DNA from: Apoderus coryli
Taxonomy: Eukaryota > Arthropoda > Insecta > Coleoptera > Attelabidae
NCBI GenBank assembly: GCA_911728435.2
Contig: OU452204.1
Location: 9,672,001-9,736,000 of the forward strand
Direction: 5' to 3'
DNA length: 64,000 nucleotides
A program made the translations under genes and the position numbers. This document shows, in pieces, positions 55,619 through 64,000 of the stretch. A model generated the notes under the pieces. It made no database searches. It saw only the letters and a program-made list of their open reading frames with translations, and was not told the origin of the DNA. Every line of letters starts with the position of its first letter. The first letter of the stretch is position 1.

Positions 55619-56430
55619 AAGTTAATGTTTAGCACTATACGAGTTTTTTTAGATCAATAATTGCTAAGATCTGGAAGTCTAGGTGTAAGATAGATTTACC
55701 TACATAAAAAACTTTTCCATTTTCCAGAAAAAGTTGCATATATACTTACTTAGGTACCTACCTAGATAGAAATATAAAGTCAGAAGTTATAATACCTAAA
55801 TAGTACATACTAACATTATTAACCTTTAGATGCATTTGAATTTTGTGTTATTTTTTACATAGGGATAAAATAACATAAGTACCTACCTACCCTCATATGC
55901 ACTTGCAATAATAAATTTTCACGGGTCAATTATTTGTCATGATCTCGAATGCATAATTTCTCATGCATCTAAAGCTTAACTGCACCCTTTATTTTAGAAA
56001 CTTACGTAAGTAATTAAAATTCCTTCAAGATTAACTACTATTATAGTGCGATGTAGTAGATACCTACCTAATATTTATTTGTTCTAATTCTAAAATATAT
56101 ATCATAAGGTATTTACCAGTACCGTGGTATCTTATTGAATTTCGCTGAAATGAATAAATAATACGATAGAAATAGTTCAAGTTCATTGTCTGAATTATTC
56201 TCATCTCTTTTATGTTATAGCGGAAACTCGGTCGATCAATTCTAATGTACAGAGTGAGTCATGTTGCCTACTTATCGCCGTTACTTTTAATCAGTTTTCG
56301 TTAGAAAACGAAGAAATATTTGTTTATCATACTGCAGTGGGGGCTCGTGACTTTATATTGGGGAAACTGCAGTCTACGTACGTATGTACCTATTGGTATT
56401 TCAACACCATACCTTAGACTGAAAACCTCA
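55619..56430. other. Intergenic, nothing recognised
   Basis: AT-rich with TACCTA-type words. No gene. Confidence 0.35.
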
Positions 56431-56459
56431 GCATAATTCCAAATAAAATGTGATGACAT

Positions 56460-56486
56460 GTTTCGCATCAATCTGGGCATTATCAG
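56460..56486 (-). ncRNA. Hammerhead-ribozyme-like module G
   Basis: The minus strand reads CTGATAA (one change from CTGATGA), an extra T, a GC-ended stem, GAAAC, ATGT, then C, giving a classical GTC at the would-be cleavage site. First stem ATGAT with ATCAC pairs at four positions. Confidence 0.4.
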
Positions 56487-56599
56487 ATCATAAAAAATCA
56501 CAGTAAAAAGTTCATTGGCTTTATGACAAAAACAAACATTATTTGTGGGAGTGGTTCGTTTGTTCTTAAATAAACCTATTTGCTGTGATTTATTTTGAC

Positions 56600-56630
56600 C
56601 TGATGATGCCCAGATTCATTGGAGCGAAAA
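56600..56630 (+). ncRNA. Hammerhead-ribozyme-like module H
   Basis: CTGATGA, an extra T, stem GC-CCA with TGG-A-GC (one bulge), then GAAAA. The palindromic third stem is lost (AATTTA). Confidence 0.35.
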
Positions 56631-57084
56631 ATTTAATCACACTTTATTTGGAATTATACAAAGTTGTGATTGGGATTTGTGTAATAATTTTGTATACTTT
56701 AGTTTTATTAAAATTCTTTGGTATCTATATTTTAAAATATTACCGATATATTAACGGTAAACTACGATTTTTGGACTCTGCAAATTCATGAAATGTTTTT
56801 ACGTTTGTCTTTTATTCTTAACCAATTCTTGCTCAATTGATACTAAAGAAATGATAGTTTATCATTCCTGACACATTGTGTTCCGCTCGGTGTTCCGTGA
56901 GAAAATTTTAATTCTTTTAAATGCAGTGAAATCAGATGCGATGAGATAAGTCCAGACATGTTGCGTCGCAGTTGTTCACATATATTACCCATTATTCTTC
57001 ACTTGGTGGACTACTATGTATAGAAGAATAAATTTCCAACACCTTAGAAAATTCGCAAGGTCATTCCGCTCCCTACGGTCCCAT

Positions 57085-57190
57085 TTCCCTCTCATTTTAA
57101 AGACTTGCGCCCGATAAGTATACTGCCTACCACCAGCAAAATTTTGGAGCGTGTTTTAAATGACCAGATTAAAACATATATGGATACGTG
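57085..57190 (+). pseudogene. LINE RT scrap fused to a mariner relic
   Basis: The plus strand reads LRPISILPTTSKILERVLND and QIKTYMDT, the first RT block of a LINE, then stops abruptly. Confidence 0.55.
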
Positions 57191-57299
57191 GAATTTACAT
57201 TTTCTTCTCGAAAGGGAAGAGAAATTCTAAAAGAGTAAATTCTGACAATACTGTTGCCATTAATTTGCAGTATTTTGAAGATCCTCCACGAAACTCGAT

Positions 57300-58140
57300 T
57301 TGTCAAGCTTGTAGTGAGGTAAACTTAAAATATACGAAACATTTGAAAGAAAATGGTTATCACTATTATAAACTTCACAACTTAGAACATTATTTGTCAG
57401 GTCAACATCAACAACAAAGAATTAATTACTATTGCCCAAGTGATTGTAAACTTGGAGATTAACGACAATCGGTTCTTTCAGCATGTCTTGTGGACAGACA
57501 AAAGCCGTTTTGTTAGTAACAGTAAGTCAAATAAAAAAAAAATAACACTATTGGGCTACTGAAAATCCACATTTTGTCAAACCGATTGAAAACCAAGGAC
57601 ATTTTGGCATTAACGTTTGGTGTGGTTTTAGCACAGTTTAAAATAATATACAGTTACTTCACCTCGTGTCGGCACGTTAGTTGATATTCGATGGTTTTAG
57701 GTATTATTAATTGGTCCATACTTTTACGCAGTGAACAATATTTTGAAATTTCTTCAACAGCAACTTCCTGTCATTCTCGAAAATGTGCCATTGCAGGTAC
57801 GAGCAAATATGTTTTTCCAGCATGACGGAGCACCCCATAAAGCAACAATCTTCCAAGAATTTTTAAATTATATTTTTTGGGGGAAAATTACGTGGACCGG
57901 TACAGTGGCTGTCTAAAGCACCTGACTTGACCCCACTAGACTTTTTCCTGTGGGGAACATTGAAAAATAAAGTGTATAAACCGGCAACCCATACTTTAGA
58001 ACATCTAAAGGAAAAAAATTAGAAATGCATGCAATGAACTCTCAAGAAAAATGTTACGTAAGGCCTCAGGGGGAAAATGCAGAGATTAGATAATAAGTGT
58101 TTAGAAGTAGGAGGTGGTCACATGAACATTTGTTGTTGTG
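57300..58140 (+). pseudogene. Mariner-type transposase relic
   Basis: Pieces in order: YHYYKLHNLEHYLSGQHQQ, FFQHVLWTDKSRFVSNS (past a frame change), NMFFQHDGAPHKATI (second Asp, 57731-57916), then APDLTPLDFFLWGTLKNKV (third Asp, about 57920-57980) and an EVGGGHMNI-like end. Multiple stops and frameshifts. Confidence 0.75.
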
Positions 58141-59459
58141 ATTGATTTCCTATAATTAATTAGTTATTTATACCAAGTAGTAGTAATTCATTAGTTATGA
58201 TAGTAGCCTAGAGTATACTTTGTTTAATTCTGCGGTAATTTTAGTTACTATTAAATATTAAGTATCATCTGTTTTTTTAGTGTTTAACAAATAATTATTA
58301 TTAACATCTAATGTTTAATTATTAGTGACGAATACAGTAAAAGGTATGAATAACGTATCTGCTCTCTTAATTGTATATCAAATGTTTGACTTATATTTTT
58401 TACAAGTTATCACACGAATACTATTTGTCAACCATTAGTTGAATTATTGACAGATATAATTGCAGTTTGTTTCCAAATCCTACTTGTTTAATAGTTGTGG
58501 CGGTTGCGAATTTTTGATATTAGTTTTTTCTACAAATTTGTTTATCATTTTTTAACGAATAAAGTTAGCAAATTTTTGTAAAAATTACGATTAAATGAAA
58601 TGAAAATTTTAGGTATTTCTGTGTGGTAATACATATTCATATAATATAGGTATTGATAGAAAATTAAATCTTGAATTTACGGATAGTTTAAGATAATATT
58701 TAATTTCTTGAGAAACAGTAGATTTAAAAAAAAAATGTCTCCAAAACTATTCAAAGTAGGTATGTATAGGAAATATTAATACAAGGCTTATTTATTTTGC
58801 CCCGTAAGTCGTGATTGACCCTTTATTATAATATGTGTTTTGATGGACATATTATGTATTTTTTTACACGAAATAACGGAAATAATTATATAGTAGGTAA
58901 GTCAATAATTATAAATTTTCAATTATTTGGAAAAATACAAAGTTAAACTTTTATGCATCTAATTATATGTATATTATTTCTGACTTCAAACAGCACTTTA
59001 CTCGTGTTACTTAAATATAAAGCAATTACTTAATAATTCACTATTATAACAATAATCCTCATGTTTAAAATGTCAACATAAAAAAAGCATTCTGGACAAT
59101 ACCTATCTATATATCTAAACAATATAATTAATCTAAAAATTGCAATAATTTAGCATGGTTTATTATTATAGCAATTTGTGTAATGGTCTATGTTTTAGCT
59201 AGTTATTATTTTCGAAAAATATGTACTAGGTATTTAACTTTTAAGTGCCTAAATTTTTTTTCTTTTATAAATAATGATAGTTTTATATTTTTTATTTTAA
59301 TTTGACTAACGTTTATAGTTAGGTATGTGGAACAGTTATAAACTTTTCGATTTGTACAAATATTTTTTGCTACTGCCAGCACTCTATTGCTAAACTCTGG
59401 TCGTACTCGTGCTATACTGTCAGGTACTATAGCGTAAACCTTAGATTTCAAAAAGAAAA
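58141..59459. other. AT-rich intergenic sequence
   Basis: Very AT-rich with only short chance frames. Nothing supported. Confidence 0.4.
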
Positions 59460-60240
59460 TCGAACCTCGTCGACCAATCCATCTACCACGATATTCCTCA
59501 CCTAAGTAACATCTTACTGTACCATAATTGGAAGGTTATTTCCAAGTTGCGAAATTCATCTGGAATATTTTCCAGAATCTCAGGAAACAACGGTTCAATT
59601 GCGTTTTGTAACATCTCCACATACAATTCACCAGTTAAGTTAGCATTGAGAAAAATAGGCCTAACTATGTGGTTTCCCATAAGGAATCAGGAAATTGTGT
59701 ATGCACATTTCTTGTGTTCACATTTCCATTGAGGAAGAAAGTACTTTCGTCACTAAAGCAAATTGTTTTTATATAGTCTGGACGTTGGTTAATCTCTTTA
59801 GACATATTTTCATAGAATTTTAGTCTTCGGTCGGGGTCATCACCTGAAAGTTGGTGCAGCATTTTTAATTTGTATAGAGGAAAATTGTTTTTAGCCAACA
59901 TTCTCTGTACTGTCCTTTGACTTCACAGATAGAAACAACTTGGTTTGTAGAAGAAGTATGGTTTACTACCATATCTGCAATGATGTCAATTTCTTTGTAA
60001 TCCCTAATTGTTGGTCGACCTGATCGTTTGGGATCTTAAACACTCAAACTTCCAAAGAAGCTCCCTCAAATAGTCCTCGGAATACGGGTCTCATTAAAAA
60101 GACATGCATGGAAATTGTTTCTACATTCACCAATTATTAAGACAACTGCTACTTTGTCGGCTACAGTACGTACCTACCATTTTGCTGTGAATATTTAAAC
60201 GTCTCGTAAAACAATAATTAAATTAAATATTCAAGGTATA
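59460..60240 (-). pseudogene. Mariner-type transposase relic (minus strand)
   Basis: Minus-strand 59901-59665 reads FPLYKLKMLHQLSGDDPDRR, then ICFSDESTFFLNGNVNTRNV (first Asp). 59680-59498 continues GNHIVRPIFLNANLTGELYV and ILENIPDEF. The second and third Asp blocks are absent and the N-terminal region (60100-59902) is broken. Same broad lineage as 27044-29129 (shared NLTGExYxxMLxxxI block). Confidence 0.75.
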
Positions 60241-60689
60241 AACACTTTTGCAAAAACTTGTCAAAGTGTGAATGTCAAAAATAAAAAACTTCAATTTTTT
60301 TAACAAATACCCAGAGGCCCTGTACCGTCATCTATGACTATTACCTACGACATCTGTTACGACTAGTTAAGAAGCCTACATCCGTTTATTTTCACACTTT
60401 CATTATTTTAAATATAACCGTTCAAAAGATACGAGGGGGGGAGGGGACTTTTGACTAGCACTGTACATATAGAAATTTACATGAAAGTGCAAGGTACTTT
60501 ACTTTAATGACAATGCAGGATCAGCGTAAATACAGGGGTGTACAAACAAGTGTCGCATCCCAAATTGTTTTGTTAAACAACCGCACTCTTAAAATTGAAT
60601 AAAAATTCTTTACAAAACAACCGTTATTTTGACATTACTTCACCAAATCACTTTTACTTTTACGAACAAGAGAAAGTATTGTGAACGCA

Positions 60690-60780
60690 CAAAAAAATTA
60701 GATAAAGACGGATACATCCATTTTGAAGCCGCTTGAGACGACTAAGACCATTTCCAGATGGAAGTCTGTATGTTTTTTAA
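60690..60780 (-). repeat. CTTCCATCTGGAAG repeat family, inverted fragment
   Basis: Reverse complement of the end of the family at 41690-42000: ACTTCCATCTGGAAATGGTC, CTCAAGCGGC-like, CGTCTTTATC and TTGTGCGTTCACAATACTTT. Confidence 0.55.
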
Positions 60781-61897
60781 AAATCAGTCCGTTTACGTAC
60801 ACGATTATAACCAAATATGGTATAAAAATACTATTAGACATGACGAGGAACTGATGCTATTTTGGAACGCATAGAGCGTACGTAAGGGGTAAAAGAGAGG
60901 GTAAAACTTCAACAAATCGATTAGACTAGTTCGATATCAAAATTAATCATCAAAGATATCGGCACATCAACTAAGAACGGCACCACTACCCACCAAATCA
61001 AGAAAGAGCTGTCAATCTTTCACGTGTTCGGGCCTGGTGAGGTTTCTCCTGTTGAATCAAATTAAGCTATAGGTACGCTCCACTCCTTGTGGTGTCAGTC
61101 TGTCACTTCAGTTATGGAACCATACTTAAATGGCTAAATGGCCGCCTAATCAAAATAGTTATCATACTAAAAATTTAACTTTGCATCTTCAAACTAAGTG
61201 CGCTAATTTTTTTTTCCCCACGGTATAGATGTAACTAAAATTTTAAGGTTGTGGTTGGAGTTGTTTTTGTATTTTCTGTTGATCGCTAGGCTTGCCAGAT
61301 CTGCCGCTTATACTTATTAAGCTACTATACTATATTTTACAATCAAATACTCAAAATCAAAAGTTGTAGCAAAGATTACAGTATAATCTTTGGCTGTAGT
61401 ATTCTCCATTATGTACATACTTATTATCATTATGATTTTAATCTAAAGTACTTATCTTATTCTATTATACGATGAGTATATAATTTCGTTTTTGGCACAG
61501 TCGTAAACAGAAATATCAGGCTCATTGTAGGTTCATTTAGATACACTTATGCGCGATGAGTTTAACACATTGTTCAGTTAATACCCATTAAATTAAATAA
61601 ATATTTAAACATTTGTTACTTTATATACCTTCACATGCGTGGTTTGGTATTTATAATAATAATAAATACCTAACCAAAGACTTAATGTACCTACCTACGG
61701 AATCTTTCACATAACAAAATACTATATATTTATGTCGATCGAGGATGTTTTAAAGGACGATGATCGTCTCTGTTGAACCATTTTTGACTATATTGTATTA
61801 AAATTGAGCTAATTTAAGTATGATTGTCATGGCTCTGTAAATTAGATGAATTACTTATTTTTTTTTCTGAAATAATCCATATCGGAGAGGAGCGATG

Positions 61898-61943
61898 ATT
61901 CAATAAAGAAAGAAGCAGACGTTGTTTTCTTTCTTTATTGAAT
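61898..61943. other. Perfect 17-bp inverted repeat (hairpin)
   Basis: ATTCAATAAAGAAAGAA (61898-61914) and its exact inverse (61927-61943) surround a 12-nt loop. Both arms contain AATAAA or its complement. Origin unknown; possibly a tiny foldback. Confidence 0.6.
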
Positions 61944-62685
61944 TACTTCATGTTTGCTTGAAATTCTGCAACTCTTTAGATAACTAATAGGCATTTTTTG
62001 CTGTAAAAGCGACTGTTTTTATTACAATGTAATATAATTTTTAAGTACCAAATCCAATACCATCATTTTTATATGTTAAAAATTTTTACATATGTTTGGA
62101 TAGTATAATTTTTATTAGGTTTGAAAAGGTATAGATTTGTTGGCAGTTCTGTGTGACAATGCTAATTTGTTTGTATTTGGATTGTTTTTCTAAATAGTGT
62201 GTTGTTTATTGGGGTATTAGGTCATAGGTTTAATAAGAAATGAGATAACTCTTTTCCGCTAGCTAAGCGGAAAGTTTTTTTACTCAGTTTAAGAGATTAC
62301 TTTGTGATTACCATAACCAAAGATAAATGTACATTAATCTTTGACCATACACATGGCTAACTTCGCAGTTACAATGTAAGGTTCATAAAAATATATTTTC
62401 CTTTCAAGTAATTAGCATTATTGCTGGTCCTGGACAAAACTCACAACAGCCATGGTGTAGTGTGCAAATAATTTGTTGTTCGTTAGTGAATTGACGTACC
62501 TATGTGTAGGTATTTATGAAAGTTTTGCATTTTTTAGCGCTGCGGAAGGAAATAAATATTTCCGAAACCTTGGCTAGCGGAAAAGATTGATTTTTTTCGT
62601 CTTTTAATAGCAAGTTGATAATTTATCATATAAAATGTGATTATTTATTTTCTTTCTACAGATTACCACTGGAATCAAATTGAAA

Positions 62686-63514
62686 ATGCCAGCCAGAGCA
62701 CCAGAAACTCAAAACGGCCATCACATCGCCCAAATCACCGATGACATCGTCATAACCGGTATATCCGGGCGTCTTCCGGAATCCAGCAACATCGAAGAGT
62801 TCAAGCAACAACTGTTTGATGGTGTTGATCTAGTGACAGACGATGAACGACGATGGCCGTCCGGTTTATACGGGTTACCGACTAGAACCGGTAAAATCAA
62901 GGATCTAAGCAAATTCGATGCCACATTCTTTGGTGTACATGCTAAACAAGCACACGTAATGGATCCACAACTTAGAATGCTCCTAGAAGTGACTTATGAG
63001 GCTATAGTGGATGCTGGAATGAATCCTAATGATGTTAGAGGGACACGTACAGGTGTCTATATCGGTGTATCCGACAGTGAATCAAGCGAATTTTGGACCC
63101 AAGACCCCGAACAGGTCAATGGGTACGGATTGACAGGATGTTGCAGGGCAATGTTCCCAAACCGACTTTCATACACATTTGATCTAAAAGGACCAAGTTA
63201 TGCGGTGGATACGGCATGTTCTAGCTCGTTATTCGCTTTTCAGCAGGCCGTAAATGCTATACAGACTGGACAGTGTGATGCTGCTATAGTGGGTGGTGTT
63301 AATTTATTGTTAAAACCGACGTCATCCTTACAGTTTCATCGTTTAAGTATGTTGTCACCGCAAGGAATGTGTAAAGCATTCGATGCATCAGGAAATGGTT
63401 ATGTACGGTCAGAAGCGTGTGCTGTGGTGTATTTGCAGAAGGCTAGTGTTGCACGAAGAGTTTATGCAACCGTTTTAGGTGCAAGAACAAATACTGATGG
63501 AGCCAAAGAACAAG
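62686..63514 (+). CDS. FASN: Fatty acid synthase, first coding exon (ketosynthase domain), partial
   Basis: The exon begins at an acceptor (62662) with the ATG at 62686. It encodes 276 aa plus one base and ends at donor GTAATT (63515) within NTDGAKEQG. An alternative TTG two codons upstream is not needed. The sequence is an animal type I FAS N-terminus: [34 protein letters not shown], then [18 protein letters not shown], with the ketosynthase nucleophile at Cys178. Further along is [20 protein letters not shown]. The catalytic His residues and all later domains lie beyond the window. The enzyme builds palmitate from acetyl- and malonyl-CoA in the cytosol; in insects it also serves cuticular hydrocarbon supply. 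No next exon was recognised in 63515-64000. Confidence 0.95.
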
Positions 63515-64000
63515 GTAATTTAAAATTATATAAACCTGCTTACAAGATGCTTTGAATGTAACTTTCCGAAATTCATTTGTTTTAAAATAATGCAAAGTAG
63601 TTAAATTGATAACGGATCCTGTCGTTTGTTAAAGTTGTGTAGCCAAATTCTTGGATGTACACACTCGGAAATTTAAAATTAAAATTTTCTATGACATGTC
63701 TTTATGAGTTTTCTATTCATAAATGTAGGAAAATACTTACCTACTTTCTTCTATTTATTTTTTTAATTTCTACAATAATTTATTTCATTTTCAACCTATT
63801 CCTTTTTGCCGATAAATATGAATAAATTTGTAGAGAGAGCTTTTTTCAAAAACATTTTATCAAAAAATTTAAAATTGGCAGTAATTTAATCTTATCCTAT
63901 GAACATTATCCCAACGTTGCAACTCCAACAAAAGCGCACAATTCGCATCTGCAAGCGTCCAGTAAAGTATGAGGTGAATCTTGCGTTATGTTTCTAGAAT
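63515..64000. other. Fatty acid synthase intron
   Basis: AT-rich sequence after the donor. No further exon seen before the end of the window. Confidence 0.6.

Larger units (their letters stand above)
56431..56659. repeat. Inverted pair of units each with a hammerhead-like module
   Basis: 56431-56507 and 56582-56659 are inverted copies sharing TGTGATTT, CTGATxATGCCCAGATT, ATCACA and TTTATTTGGAATTAT. Module G lies at 56460-56486 (minus) and module H at 56600-56630 (plus). About 75 bp separate the arms. Confidence 0.7.
60241..62661. other. Upstream of fatty acid synthase, mostly non-coding
   Basis: No coding exon seen. It holds an inverted fragment of the CTTCCATCTGGAAG repeat family (60690-60780), a long perfect hairpin (61898-61943) and a 7-bp TTCCGCT/AGCGGAA hairpin near 62254-62272. 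Probably intron 1 of fatty acid synthase. Confidence 0.4.

Overview
This is nuclear DNA from an insect: AT-rich, with spliced genes (GT-AG introns) and many transposable-element relics. The three host genes point the same way. A PMAT/ENT4-type transporter, a DRC11/IQCA1-type axonemal protein and an animal fatty acid synthase are all best read as insect orthologues. Short runs of the TACC/TACCTA type are scattered about, as in several insect orders. The order cannot be settled from sequence alone.

Layout. 1-1441: minus-strand jockey-type LINE with a younger insertion inside it. 2810-11595 (+): complete nine-exon equilibrative nucleoside/monoamine transporter (ENT4/SLC29A4-like, 554 aa). Its introns hold a LINE, a solo LTR, a PIF/Harbinger relic broken by a dispersed 0.73-kb repeat, and a Tc1 relic. 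11596-14354: intergenic, with a second solo LTR and a mariner relic. 14355-35014 (+): complete ten-exon dynein regulatory complex subunit 11 (IQCA1-like, 804 aa). Its introns carry an antisense two-exon SAM-domain gene, an RTE-type LINE, an almost intact mariner element with about 366-bp inverted termini, and a 1.13-kb palindrome built from 321-bp units that each contain a tRNA-like fold. 35015-62660: a gene-poor region with a decayed duplicate of the DRC11 3' end, two tRNA-headed SINEs, hAT elements with perfect 8-bp target duplications, a long LINE reverse transcriptase, foldback elements and mariner relics. 62686-63514 (+): first coding exon of fatty acid synthase, running out of the window.

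The three host genes are on the same strand but have unrelated jobs: membrane transport, ciliary/flagellar motility and lipid synthesis. Nothing suggests co-regulation. They are separate neighbours in a repeat-rich region.

The most interesting non-genic signal is a dispersed family of at least eight small modules with a CTGATGA-T-stem-GAAAC core. They resemble type I hammerhead ribozymes (palindromic ACATGT or ACGT third stem, and a first stem with an internal loop). Several lie inside inverted-repeat or tandem-repeat units, an arrangement reminiscent of Penelope-like elements or retrozymes. Every copy has one extra nucleotide after the CTGATGA box, so the family either departs from the textbook ribozyme or is a different structured RNA.
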